From Canna indica (Eukaryota; Streptophyta; Magnoliopsida; Zingiberales; Cannaceae): a stretch of DNA of 64,000 bases. Shown in pieces: positions 1-12,800 of the stretch; positions within the stretch are counted from its first letter, which is position 1, and the number at the start of each line of letters is the position of its first letter. The stretch covers positions 6,822,501 through 6,886,500 of the forward strand of contig CP136895.1 in NCBI GenBank assembly GCA_034359265.1, given 5' to 3'. A program made the position numbers and the translations under genes. The notes below the pieces were generated by a model. The model saw only the letters and a list, made by a program, of their open reading frames with translations, was not told the origin of the DNA and did not search any database.

Positions 1-1110
1 ATATACAAATGTACAACAAAAATTAAAAACAAACTTATGTAATGAATTTAAATACATCCAATTGAATTCTTGAATTCTAATCCAGTGAATTCAAATATTT
101 TTGGTAGCACAAGTAAACCTCAGCTCGCTCGAAAATAGACGGCCCGATTCCACTACCTCCAGCAGCATCGAGTTGGAGAAGAAGATGAATGATTGATATA
201 AATGCGTATTTGGCATCAAAATTATATAAATGTAGGACTATGAAGGAAAATACGTATCACCATTAGTTGGTGACCGCCTCCAATTCATAATCCACCAAAA
301 ATAAGTTTATTCATTATTTAATAACCATACAATTATAAAATCAATACAATCACGCAAGAATAAAATCAGCATAACCACACAATAACATCAAAATCCTAGA
401 TCAAAAAATAAATAATATAATAATGACAATATTATTTTACGACTTTAGGAGGAAAGTGCGCATAACCATTAATTGGTTATCGCCTCAAATTCCTCGCCGA
501 TGAAAATAAATTAAAAAATATAAAATAACAGCACAACAGCCTATAATTACGGCATCACAATAACAATATATCCAAAATATGATATCATCACAACATATAC
601 ACACCAAGCAGCAATATATCAAAAAACACCATCAAAATAACATCTTACTTACACAAAAATACAATAACAATAACAATAAGTATTAGTAACCCCTTGAATC
701 TCATATCAAGGAGCTTATCAATTTTGGCATCTATTTGATGAAACAGTTGATGAAAGCTTTGGTTCACTTCTTCTTTCCCGTCGCGTATGGTTGATGCAAT
801 GAGAGTGATCCATTGAAAGAATCAACAACCTTTGGGGCTTGAAGAGCAAGCCGCAAATAAACGGCCAGGATTCTTTGAAGTTTCACTTATTCGTACTACA
901 GCTTTTATACCGCAATAACATATTTTGTTCTGGTATCGCAAATATGTTGTATTTTCACTTATGCGATTTGAGGAAGCTATCATACTATTATGTTATGATA
1001 TCACAAGTATGTTAGTATATTATTGGTACTATGCACTAACAAAACTAATAAATTCAAAGCATCATGAAAATAACATCATTGTATCTATTAACATAAAGAA
1101 TGAAAATACA
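1..1110. other. AT-rich non-coding tail of the Harbinger element
   Basis: No gene is seen. This lies downstream of the transposase stop codon. It is AT-rich with many short A/C-rich runs and holds one imperfect direct repeat pair (listed separately). No terminal inverted repeat matching the right end at 6255 was found here. Confidence 0.4.
230..492 (+). repeat. Imperfect direct repeat pair, about 55 bp each
   Basis: Two related blocks lie at about 230-287 and 436-492. Both contain a core of the form CCATTARTTGGTKAYCGCCTC followed by MAATTC, and both are preceded by a GGAAA-containing stretch. The spacing is about 205 bp. Function unknown; it may be an old tandem duplication inside the transposon tail. 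Confidence 0.5.
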
Positions 1111-2441
1111 TCAGCGGTGATGCGCCCAAAGTTGATTAGCGATACCCTCACGAATACCATGTATTACATTTTGGCTAGAAGAAGGTTCACCTATTGATGA
1201 TGTAGGTTCATTATTATCATCAATAATAACTTCTTCATTGTTCCAAATTTCTATTAATTCATTAAAAATTTTATATTTAATAATAAAGTTGTGAATTGCA
1301 CAACAAGCCAATACAATACTTTCTTGTTTTGAAACCCCGTAGTTCGGCATCATCTTTAGGATCGAAAAATGTGCTTTTAAGAGTCTAAAGCATCGTTCGA
1401 TAACATTCCGACAAGATGAATGCCGTTGGTTAAACAATTCTCTTTTAGACGTTGGGCCTCGACTACGATAATCTGACTGATGATATCTTTCACCTCGATA
1501 AGGTGCCAAAAATCCAGGTACATTAGGATATCTGGCATCGACCAAATAATATTCATCTATCAATACAATGTATAAAATGCATTAGTAATAAAACCAATAC
1601 AAGAATGTGATTATGGTTCATGAATTTTACCTTCGTTTGGCATCAGAAAATCTGTGTTAGGAGAGTATATTGTATGTGCAAAAATCTGCAAGTTATTTGC
1701 GATTTCATCCCAACCCACCTTTACATATGTGAACTGCATGTTATGGGCACAGGCCGCCATCACATTTTGTGTTATTGTTTCCTTACGACCACGATATAAA
1801 GATGATTTGTTGGCGGGAATGAAAGCGGAGACATGAGTCCCATCAATTGCCCCTATGCAATTCTACAAAATCATGCTTCGATTAGTAAGACCCCTTAAGG
1901 CTAAAATAATGTGCCTAAGTGTTGTACATTACCTTAAATATGAAAACCACCGTGGATTTCCATGAATCTTCGGTTGAATTATTCGCGATTCACGAGGTTG
2001 TATAAGTTTGGTTCCCAACCTTAGAACCGCTTTAAGTACATACTTGAACCATTTGTGACATGTTTGAGTTGAGTGTTGGTATCGCTCTGCAACTACTCGA
2101 ACTCGTTCATTGTGATAAATTGTATACATGAACATAGCGACAGCTTCTTCCACATAAATATTTTTATCCTCTAAGCCCGATCTCCTAAGTTTACCACATA
2201 ATCTTAGGAAGAGAGATGACTCCATACGAAGATTTTCATAGCATCTAATTGGACTATGTATCAACTCTTGGACGTAGTCAACACCTCTTAATATTGAAGT
2301 GCAAACTGCTCTTCGTGGAGGAGCATTTAGTTGGTTGTCTAATGATTCCATTATATCCAACATTATTACTAATATAATATCATCACAATATTGCTCTTCA
2401 TCACTATCTGATTCATGTGATGTATTTGGTGGATGATTCAT
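1111..2441 (-). pseudogene. Harbinger-type DDE transposase, degenerate
   Basis: This would be the nuclease that cuts and reinserts the element. Three coding blocks are visible on the minus strand: 2441-1929 (N-terminal region ending in the helix-turn-helix-like RYQHSTQTCHKWFKYVL part), 1862-1631 (CIGAIDGTHV, holding the first catalytic Asp) and 1556-1111 (YYLVDARYPN, then NVIERCF with the catalytic Glu, and the terminal CAIHNFI motif). The 1631/1556 splice joins cleanly with GT-AG. The 2441-1929 block does not join in frame to the next exon; one base seems lost in a T run near 1945. The usual second catalytic Asp (normally in an A-N/H-D-S motif) reads ANN here, so the triad is incomplete. Family assignment is sure; activity is unlikely. 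Confidence 0.82.
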
Positions 2442-2700
2442 TCTACAACAACATAGAGAAAGAAATCATCACACAAATATGCAATTCATCTTAAACTTAA
2501 ATAAGCAAAAATCTAAAACAGGAATAAGCAAACAAATATTCTTTTATTCTAAACCGAAATAAGTATCCAAAACAAATAAAGTAACAACACTGAAAAAGTA
2601 TCCAAAATATATAAAGTAATAAGACTGTATGCAAAGGTGCACATACAAGGATGCACAAAGTGTTTAGTTCAAATTACACAAATGACAGTCCACTCACTCA

Positions 2701-3671
2701 CTACAAAGTTTTCAAGAAGTTCTTTAGTTTGTCATCTTGTAACGTCATAATAAGTATCCGAGATTCCGCATTAGCAAGCATGAAATGGCAAGTCTTTGCA
2801 TGAGTTTCTGTAGATAGCCCCTGCAAATTACTAATGCGCTCAACGCAATTTGCTAGGCTATATGGATCTGCGGGTGGGGGTGTAGTACACACTGATGTTG
2901 CCTCACTTCGAACATGATGAGCTGCAAAGTGTTCACTAATGAGTTCACACATCTTTTGTCTCTCTTGTTCTAGAGATGTTCTTGCTGATGATTTACCTCG
3001 TTTCTCACTGCGGCTACGGCTTGAAGAAACAAATGGACGTCGAGGGATTTCATGATCGTTATCCCCAGTGTCCTCCTCTTCCCCTTCCTCTTCCACAAGA
3101 GGCTCCTTACCACGTTCATTATGCCCCAATAATTCCTCATCTAACTGACGCTCCTCAGATGAATTCAAAGGCGCATGTGTAGATGACCGGGCCATCCCAC
3201 CAGTTGCCGATTGATTTTGGAAAATTAATTCCAACAATGTGTAGTTGGCAGGTGGCCCATTCTTAAACTGTTTGAATCACTCTTTTTTTCCTCCTCTCTG
3301 CACATGAAATAAACTCTATTAAAATGCTACATAACATACAACCTTACTCTATTACGAAAATCCTTACCATGCTATTCCACACCGTTTCGTCAGCCTCAAT
3401 CCTCCATGTGTCGGGATTCCAGGTGATTAATCAACTCTTGGAAGTCTTTAAACATACGATGAAGGCGATTCTTCTTTCCCTTACACTAATCGACCCCGTA
3501 TCTAGTGCCACATTTTTCTAGAAGCCTATTGCTAATCTCTTCCCATACATGCTTGTCAAAATTCAAAGTATCTAATTCTGTTTGTTTATTATGCAATATA
3601 AACAAAAAATCCTCCGTAGTATTTTTGGACCAATTTTTCGACTTCTCCCTCGGATTACGATGGAGACCCAT
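2701..3671 (-). pseudogene. Myb/SANT-like accessory protein of Harbinger element, broken
   Basis: Harbinger elements usually encode a second protein with a Myb/SANT-like DNA-binding domain that helps the transposase enter the nucleus and bind the ends. The minus-strand block 3671-3486 has the tryptophan-spaced start of such a domain (NWSKNTTEDFLFIL, then HVWEEISNRLLEK). The reading frame then meets stops between 3486 and 3240, where related sequence (RLHRMFKDFQELINHLE) continues. The block 3237-2701 is an acidic, low-complexity C-terminal region (runs of Glu and Asp) ending in a helical stretch, as in these proteins. The order and strand relative to the transposase fit. Because of the stops, I call it a pseudogene. 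Confidence 0.65.
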
Positions 3672-3835
3672 ATATAATTATATCTATTAAAAAATAACAT
3701 GAATTATAATACAAGCAACAGTCAATAGAAAAATAACAGTCAACAACTTGCATGAATATTAAACATTCATGAACTATAACATGAATTATAATACAAGCAA
3801 TATGAATATATACACATGTAAATAAAATTAATTCT

Positions 3836-5110
3836 CATTTTACCCTCGACCAAGCATGAACATGACTGATACTATTATATGAAGTAGCATGAAGCATGAA
3901 TAAGAACAAGACTAATAATACAAGCAGCTTGAAGCATGAAGCATGAACAATACTGAACAGAAATAATAATCAGCATGAAGCATGAACATGACTAAAAGAA
4001 GCAGCATGAAGCATGAACAAGACTGAACAGAAGTAATAATATATCAACATGAAGCATGAACAAGACTGAACAGACTGAAACAAGCAGCATGAAGCATGAA
4101 CAAGACTGAACAGACTAAAACAAGCAACATGAATATAATACAAGCAACATGACTTATACTATTATATGAAGCAGCATGAAGCATGAACAAGACTGAACCG
4201 AAGTAGCCAAGACTGAACAGACTAAAACAAGCAACATGACTATAATACAAGCAACATGACTGATACTATTATATGAAGCAGCATTAATCATTTTGCATGA
4301 ACAAGACTGAACAGAACTAATAATACAAGCAGCTTGAAACATGAAGCATGAACAAGACTGAACATACTAAAACAAGCAACATGAATATAATACAAGCAAC
4401 ATGACTTATACTATTATATGAAGCAGCATGAAGCATGAAGCATTAACAAGACTAAACCGAAGTAGCCAAGACTGAACAAACTAAAACAAGCAACATGAAT
4501 ATAATACAAGCAACATGACTGATACTATTATATGAAGCAACATGAATCATTCTGCATGAACAAGACTGAACAGAACTAATATTCAGCATGAAGCATGAAC
4601 ATGACTAAAAGAAGCAGCATGAAGCATGAACAAAACTGAACAGAAGTAATAATCAACATGAAGCATGAACAAGACTGAACAGACTAAAACAAGCAGCATG
4701 AAGCATGAACAAGATTGAACAGAAGTAATAATCAGCATGAAGCATGAACATGACTAAAAGAAGTAGCATGAAGCATGAACAAGACTGAACAGAAGTAATA
4801 ATCAACATGAAGCATGAACAAGACTGAACAAACTGAAACAAGCAGCATGAAGCATGAACAAGACTGGACATAAGTAATAATCAGTATGAAGCATGAACAT
4901 GACTAAAAGAAGCAACATGAAGCATGAACAAGACCGAACAGACTGAGCAACATGAAGCATGAACATGAGTAATACAACCAGCATGAACAGAAACTGAACA
5001 GACTGAGCCAAGACTGAACATTATAATACAAGCAACATGAATATATACACATGAACTGAAACTATTATATGAAGCAGCATGAAGCATGAAGAATGAACAA
5101 GAACAAGAAC
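3836..5110. repeat. Minisatellite built on GCATGAAGCATGAACAAGACTG
   Basis: About 1.3 kb of tandem, higher-order repeats. The basic words are GCATGAAGCATGAAC, AAGACTGAACAGA and AGTAATAATCA, with an interspersed variant ATGACTTATACTATTATATGAAG. Units are of mixed length (roughly 50-130 bp) and are arranged in blocks that themselves repeat, which points to unequal crossing-over or replication slippage. It lies inside the Harbinger element, upstream of the Myb-like gene. On the minus strand it gives several spurious open frames rich in FMLHAACFSLFSL-like repeats; these are repeat translation, not genes. Confidence 0.9.
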
Positions 5111-6255
5111 TAATATGTGATTCCGACTTTTCTACATCTATCATTATTGCTGACAAGCTATCGAAAGTATGTACATCAATCACTTTTAGCATTTGAATTA
5201 TCTCTAGTCAGTCTTCTTATTAAAACAAACTAAAAATGTGTTTAACCAAATCTAAAAAATAATAAAAATGCAATCTTTTTCACATAAACCTTACTTCAAT
5301 TCAACCAATCATTTTCACGGTCAATTTTAATATAAAATATAGCATAACCAAGAAATGTGTATAAGTTCCTTATGTCAAAATGTGAAATCATTTACACAGT
5401 TAATTATAAGTTCCTTCTGTCGTATTCAAGAACTCGGAAGAACAAACAAATACAAAGTGTCTGTAAACTATATTCACACTCAAGAACTCGGAAGAACAAG
5501 CAAATACAAACCCTACGTCAAACAAACCCTAGATCAAAATCCAAGGTAGTACTACAGGATAACAAGCAAATACAAATAAACCCTAGCATCAAAATCCGAA
5601 CATCACATCTCGGAAGAGCATCAAAACCAGCTCGAACAAACCTTAGGTCAAAACCTTAGATTAAAACCTGAACATCACAAATCTCGAAAACCCTAGATCG
5701 AAGAAATGAAACATAGATCGAAAAAAGAAAACATAGGAAGAACGCAAGAAACATGAAAACCCTAACTCGAAAAATGCCTAAAATAAAAAAATACCTAATG
5801 AACGAGATCGCCGACGAGTGATGAGCTGGATCTTTTTCACCGAAGCCGGCGACCAAAATCGCAAACCCTAGATCGAAAAAGTCCGATGGCGACAACTTGT
5901 CGCCTGTGTCGCCAGCAGAAGCCGAAAGGGATGTTTGGGTCGAGTGGAGGTCGCGTGATGGAGCCGACGCGTGAATAAAGGGTTTTGTTTGGTTTTCGAT
6001 CGCAACGGGCGAAACGAGCGAGTTTCGGATTATAATTACAAGTATGCCACCGAGATTTTTGGTCAGTTTTCGCGAAAGCGCGAAAACTACCCGAAGTCAT
6101 TTTCACGAATTGAGTTGAAATGGTGTTTCGGGAAAACTCCGTTTTCGTGAAATAGATTAAAAAACGATACACGTTTTTCACAACAAACACCGTTTCGGGC
6201 CCAATTTTCAATTTCACAAAAATGAAAATCGAAAATTGGGTAAACAAACACGCCC
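5111..6255 (-). other. Leader and right terminus of the Harbinger element
   Basis: No supported gene. The part near 5426-5520 has two copies of a CAAGAACTCGGAAGAACAA unit, and 5510-5720 has repeated CCCTAGATCRAA words. From about 6000 the sequence turns into short self-complementary TTTTCGYGAAAR motifs that run to the terminus at 6255. This is the region from which the minus-strand Myb-like gene would be transcribed. Confidence 0.5.
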
Positions 6256-6258
6256 TTA

Positions 6259-6837
6259 GTAAAATTTTCACGAAAATGAAAATCGATAAGTTTTTTTGTT
6301 TTATTTTTATTTCAAATATTTTAACAATATTTTCAAAACATAAAAATATAAAATATAAAATTTTTACTGGTTATAAATTATAACTTTAATTAAAATTTTA
6401 AAGTTGAATAGTTAAAATAATATTTATTATTTTTTATATATTTTAAATTGAATCATCTTAGTAAAATTTCTACCTTCGTCGCACTCATTGAGTGTATACC
6501 ATTATGAAAATTACAATGAAGTTTGTCGAAAGTAATTTCCAAAATATAACTGTGAAATTATGTTTGTAAAATTTTAAATTTTAATATGATTATATTTTTA
6601 GATTAAAATACAGTTTTATTAGTTTTAATATACTAATCCACGTAATATCAAACTTTACCAAATTTGAGGTGCGTTAACGGGTAAAATGCCCGTTATTTGG
6701 CGTCCGAATAAAAACCCTTCCTCCTTTCCGTCTTTTTCACCGCTCACCTGTTAAAAAGAATCGAAGCCCAACAGAGAAAGCATTCTCTTTGAGCACTTCG
6801 CCTCCTCTTTGCTTTTCTCTCATCAGCTGATCAGCCG
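6259..6837 (+). promoter_or_regulatory. Upstream region and 5' leader of the unc-13-like gene
   Basis: AT-rich to about 6650, then a pyrimidine-rich CTCCTTTCC/CTCTTT segment (6718-6830) directly ahead of the ATG at 6838, as is common in plant 5' leaders. I do not see a convincing TATA box at a fixed distance. The promoter assignment is inferred from position only. Confidence 0.35.
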
Positions 6838-9800
6838 ATGGAGTCCTCTCCTCTTCTGCAGAGGTATCGAAGCGACCGCCGCAAACTCCTAGAGTTCCTC
6901 CTCTCCACGGGCCTCGTACGAGCTCCGGCGCTGGCTTCCCTCGACTCCGCTGGCGTGGACTTGGATAACGTCAGCGCCGACTACGTTCTCGAATGCATCC
7001 AATCGGGTACCTTTCAGCTGAGCATTCGTTTCCTTGTTCTCTATTGAGGCTGATCTCGTTCTGGTTCTTGGTTCTTGACGTTATTTGTTGTGGTTTTAGG
7101 CGGAGATTTTGATCCTTCGGAAGCTTCGAATAGGTTTTCGGCAAGTTTGAATTACCCGATCATGGTAAAGATGATATATGCCTGGTTTTCTCGGGTCTTG
7201 TACGATTCTTGGCTTTTAGCTCAGTTCATTATTTTAGATTACGTTCTCGAATGTTAGTTGAGTGGACATTAGAACTTCCTTGCACGGGTTGCACCAAGAC
7301 TGGTCAAGCCTTCTCGGTACTTCCACCTTCTATTTCTATTCATTCAACTATCGTCTCTCAGTATCTGTTCATTAATTTGTCATCCATGCATTGGTTCCAT
7401 ATCAATAGTCATAGCCGAACAGCGAGGTTTACTTTTATGGAAGTGTTAAGAACATAAATGTTTGAGGCTTTGAGCCTTTCCTAACAACTTAACTTTTTGA
7501 CAAAGTTGGTCCGTTGATTAAATTTAACATAAAGCATCCATGAAATTCCAATACTTAGTAACAGAAAATGGAACATCACCTAGATGGCTAGATGGCTCAC
7601 CATATTATAGCAGATAGGAAACATAAAAGTATAATGAGCACGGGTGTCGTATTTAATACAAGTGGCAGTTAAGCAAGCTCCCAGCATTTCATGCCAAGCT
7701 TCAAGTATAAGATCCTTTTGTTCATTTCTCTTACTATGCACATTCCTTGAAACTATTTCATTTTCTCTCAATGAACCTTTGCCATTTGTCATAATTCCTC
7801 TTGTGTTGTTTGCTATAAAAAGGTTTCGTTGTTGAGTTGATGCATGTGTCTCGTCTTATTTTGTTGATATCTGCAGGTGATCCGCCATGATGAATCTGAC
7901 ACATATATGTTGCTTTATCACAGGTGAACTCATCAACAGGGAACATTTATTTTCTTCTTTCCAGACCGGAATTATCTAGATCTCCACCTGTGAGGAATGC
8001 ACCTCAGGTTGGGATCAAAGCGTCCACTAGCAATCCTTCATCTTCAGCAGACCAAATGGATGATTTTGTTAGTAGGGGAATTAGGAAGTGTCTAATTGAA
8101 AATATCGCTGATGCATCTTCATTAAATTTGCCTTGCCAATCATCACAAAATGCAAAATCCTCCTCTTTAGGTTTACCTACAATGAGTACAGGTGCGTATA
8201 CAGTGGCATTCATCCTCAATAAATTCGATAACAATAGTTGTCTATTCATAAAAAATATACAGATTTATATCAGCAGCCTATTGTTGTAAACATTACTTGT
8301 TGATTAGGGTACCATATTGCGTTTGTTTTCATATTCAACTGATCATTAGTTTTAGGATCCTTGAAGGATTGTCTGATGACGATATACAACAAACAGCCTA
8401 CGAAGTGCTACTTGCTTCATTTATACTTTCTGGGTAATCTCTACATCTAAATTTACCAGGCTCCACAACTTGTTTCTCTTTATTATCTGACTTGTCTTTT
8501 TATCTTGCTGCACTTAAAGACAATTATTCTGCAAAACCAGGAGACAAGAAGACATTTTTCAATGTAAGAAGAATGGAAAAGGTTCTAAAATTTTGAGCCC
8601 GCAAGGAACTGCTGGAAATGAGCTCAGTCCAATAAAGGAAGATTGCAACTTTGCCCTGATGGAAGTTATTCGTGTCCAGTTGGAGGCAATACCTCTTTAC
8701 TCAATCATATGCAATGATAGCTCTTTTCTTTTAGAAATCACCCATACTATTTGAATGCTATTGATGAACATATTCTCTCAATTCCCCGATAAGTTATTTG
8801 TACCAGCTCTTTAAGTATTTTTTTTATAGCAGCAGGTTTGACATAATTTCTTGTTTCTCTTCACTCCATTAATGTAAGAATGCTCCATGTTTTTTTTTAC
8901 TATACTATTTATTTTTATAAGTTATATGGCTTTTATTTTCTACATTCAAGAACTTTTTTCAAGTATACTATGGTTCAATAGTTCTATCTACTCACTTTTG
9001 TCAGTTAGATCCTTTGTTTCTCAATTGAATAGGCAGATTATGAACATTGAGAATTAGTAGATGAAGCAAGATGAAAAATACGGTTGGTCCTTTATTATCT
9101 TGTTGTCAATTGTTTGAATCATGAAAAACATCCTAATCATGTATAATAGTGACTAGTGAGTCTGCATTATTAAAAACATCCTAATCATGAATAATCATAT
9201 ATCATGTATTATTATGGATCTCAATTTGAGTATGGCAGCGGCACCATCAAAGTTGACTCATATTCGGCTGCTAGAGCAATGAACTGAGGTGTAATATATT
9301 CTTCTATTCGTTTTTCAAGATTTTTCTTGAGTACTTGATGAGCAAACTAATTATTCAACAATATATTGAATAATCCAACCACAAAAGTCCACACAACTTA
9401 ATGAATGAAATTAACATGGGAACTAGAACTCTAAATGTAAGAAATTAATGGAGAATGATTTGGACTTAGGTAAGAAATTACTGAAAAATGGATAATCTTT
9501 TTGAAAAATTATCAAATTATCTTTACCATTTAATTTACTTAAAGTAATTTTAGGGGGCCTAGTGCCCCACCTGGCCCTAATGTAGTCCGCCCCTGAATAC
9601 AATCTGAGGACAACAAGAACTTTGGACTCAATAAACCCCTAGCTTGAATATCTTGTCCCATGGATTGTTTTTGTAACTGACATACAGCCATGCCATTGCC
9701 TACTGGTTGAAATGAACTTCTCTAAAATGTTTGTCAGTTTCATCCAGCATTTACTTTTTGCCTTTCAGTTGGTTTCGCGCAACAAATTGACCAGTAGGCA

Positions 9801-12800
9801 GTTGCATGGTTTTCACATGCAGTTTTTTTTGTATTTGAATTACAAGCTATTTTAGAAGTAAATATTATGTTCTTATCCCTTAAAATGTATTTTTTGCCAT
9901 AGGTCTCTGAAGCAATTGGTATAGTAGCTAACAAAGGGTTGAGAAACTTCTGTTTGAAAATGATGCACGAGCAAAATGATGTCCCTCATATATCTCTGCA
10001 TCTCTTAAATGTAATATCTAGTTTTGATTTTCCTAGTGAGAGGTCATACATGAGATGGCTCAGGAGACAAGTAACCTCAAAATCTTCGCTCAATTTTCTA
10101 TTACCTTGTTTGTTGGTTCTTACTCTTTCTTATGGTTTTCCTTATTTCTTGACAGGCAAATGTTTTAGAAGAGTTTCTTTTGCATTCTACTAGCTTTCTA
10201 TCTGATGCGTCTATGGAACAGACCAAACTTGTCTCAAGACTTAGAAGTATAGAGGCAAGAACTTGTTCAATTTCAACATTGATTCATATTTTGCAGGAAT
10301 TTTTGCTGTACTTCTTAGAGTTCTTGGACTCGTCACAGGGAAAATGTTGTTATATTTCAACCAGGAGAGGAATTTACTTCATAATTTCTTTCAACTCAAT
10401 CATCATTCTTGTCACAGGAATGGGCCAGTACAGATGGATGTACTGAGACTCTAAAAGCTCTCAAAAACTGGGCTTCTGAATTATCGAGCATGCCCAAAAA
10501 GTTTGGTATTCCACATGAAACCTATTACTGGACATGGGCTTATCATTTTAACATCAAATTATATGAGAGATTACTCTACAGTGTTTTTGATGTTCTTGAT
10601 GATGGTGAACTTTTGCAGGTGCTTAAGTTTGATTTTCATGTGCAGTAAATTTTATGTGAGAAGTCCTAATTTCGTCTGCTCTTTCTGAATTTACACTAGG
10701 AAGCAGAAGAAATTTTAGCAGTTGTCAGATTGACATGGCCCATATTAGGTGTTACTGAAAAGATGCATGCTGCATTATTTGCTTGGGTGCTTTTCCTACA
10801 GGTACTTTTTGCTTGAGTTATTGTATCGTTCAGACAAATGTGGAGATAAATGAGGGTTCGTTATTGTATTTTCTTGACTTTTATATAAAAAATATAGTTG
10901 AGATAAATATGGAGAGGGAAGGAGTTTGCTAGAAATTGAGAGGAGGGTGGGAGGACACGATGGAGTTCACAGGGAAGGAGGAACAGGACAAGGAGGATAA
11001 GAAGAAAGAGAAGATGAATAAGCTACCAGAAATTGGAACTAGGAGGAAGAAGAGATGGAGTTCACCAGAAATAGAATAAGCAGAGGGGGGAAGGGGTGGA
11101 GTTTGCTGGAAATGGAAATGTGGAGAAAAAAAAAAGAAAAAGAGGTGGAGAAAGGAGGAAGAAGAGATGGAGTTCACCAGAAATAGAATAAGCAGAGGGG
11201 GGAAGGGGTGGAGTTTGCTGGAAATGGAAATGTGGAGAAAAAAAAAGAAAAAGAGGTGGAGAAAGGAGGGGGATAGAGTTCACTGGAAATGGGAAGGGAA
11301 AGAGAGGGGGGGGGGACCAGTCAATTGTTTGCTAGAGGTAGACATAAGGTCTTGATTAAATGTCGTTGCAAGTTTACTGACAAAATAAGTAATTAGCCCT
11401 AAATGATAAATATCTCATAAGCTGCCTTCTTTACCACATAATTATGAGATGATGTACTTCGCTGAACAAATACTATTCTATTTCTTTTTTGCATAATTAT
11501 CAATTTCTGCACTAGAAGTATGTTGTCTACTCAGCAAGCACTTTTTTTAATGTAGTTCATTCAGACAGGTGAGCTAAAACTTCTAAAGCTCACACTTGTT
11601 GAGTTACACAAAGCACTATCATGTCAAGATGATGATGCAATTGAATTGTATACAAGCAGTCTCAGTTGTTCAGTTTTAGCCGATGGTGGTACGAGGGTTC
11701 TAAAGTTAGTTGATTCTGTTCTCTTCAATATTAAGATTTGGTCCTGTAATCAGCTAAAGGATTATCACCTGCATTTTGATAAGGTTAGTTGTATACATGT
11801 TATTTTGTTGCACAAGCAGCTTTGTTGTAGATATTCTCCAGTCAAGATTTTTTCAGTTTTGTGAAAACCACTGCAAATACTTGATGGTACAGTTCACATA
11901 ATATTTGGAAGGTTTGAAGATGCTGTTCAACATAACAGTTGTATCTTAAATGTTGTATATGTTACAATGAACCAAGGTTTTAAATATCGGTATGTGTACC
12001 GTACCGACAAAAAATCAGTATGCCTGCACGAGCACCATACTGGCTGCAGTATGGTGCATCTGTACTGCTGCACTGCTGCCCATACTGGGCGGTACCGCCC
12101 GGTATGGGAGGTATTATGAATAACTACCTAATATCTATCTGTTTCTTGCTGTGCCAATTATTCATCCACTACTTGTTTTAAGTATTCTAAGTTGTTGAAA
12201 GAACTTTAATGTTTAATGCTTATGTATACAACAAACAATGAACCATCAGCTCGTTTGATGCTTTGACTATGTAGTTGCTCATGCTTAATTAATTTCCAAT
12301 AAAGAAGTATATAAAGTCAAAGGTGCTTAATTTTGGATGAATTACTTGATAGTTCCTTCTCTTGTTCCTTGCTGAATTAGGATACTTCTACTACTTTCGA
12401 AAATGTGGTGGCATTGGCAGTTCTTAGTGGATCACATTTTCCTGATGAATGTGCAGAAATCAAGGTTAGTAATTGATATACTTTTTCCAACTCTAAAATA
12501 TTTATAACAATACTGGTTGGACTTGTGTTTTACCTGTTAAAAGGTGTGCTTCTGAGATGAGTTATCAATCAATTTGGTACTTCCATAAATACAAAGTTTG
12601 GCCAGAAATCCATAAATTCAGTCTTCTAATGTAATAAATGCTGATATGAAACTTCATTTGTTAGCGTACAACACTAACATTTGTTCGGTTGCAGCACACC
12701 AGTCCTTTAGCTGAAAACCTTGCAGCTTCTAAGTTAATCCATATGTTTGTTGAGAAGTCTATTGAAGCCGCATATAGACAGGTAATTGATACATTGCAGG

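Larger units (their letters stand above)
1..6255 (-). mobile_element. PIF/Harbinger DNA transposon, right part, degenerate
   Basis: The segment carries the two genes typical of plant PIF/Harbinger elements, a DDE transposase and a Myb/SANT-like protein, both on the minus strand. The right end is visible: read on the minus strand from 6255 it begins GGGCGTGTTTGTTTACCC, the usual start of plant Harbinger elements, and it is followed on the plus strand by TTA (6256-6258), the 3-bp target duplication expected for this superfamily. The subterminal 250 bp is rich in TTTTCGTGAAA-like short palindromes. I find no matching left end, so the element probably starts before the window. The coding regions are broken (see the separate entries). 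Classification is confident; the left boundary is unknown. Confidence 0.8.

Noticed and set aside
3836..5110. CRISPR array
   Set aside because: The repeats are variable in unit length without regular unique spacers, and this is a plant nuclear sequence.
4044..5192. Several minus-strand open frames rich in FMLHAACFSLFSL repeats
   Set aside because: They are translations of the minisatellite; frames overlap, have no family motifs and change with repeat phase.
7871..7923. Possible exon VIRHDESDTYMLLYHR before the exon at 7924
   Set aside because: Joining 7164 directly to 7924 keeps the frame and gives the family-like NIYFLLSRPELS sequence; the extra segment is not needed, though an alternative exon cannot be excluded.
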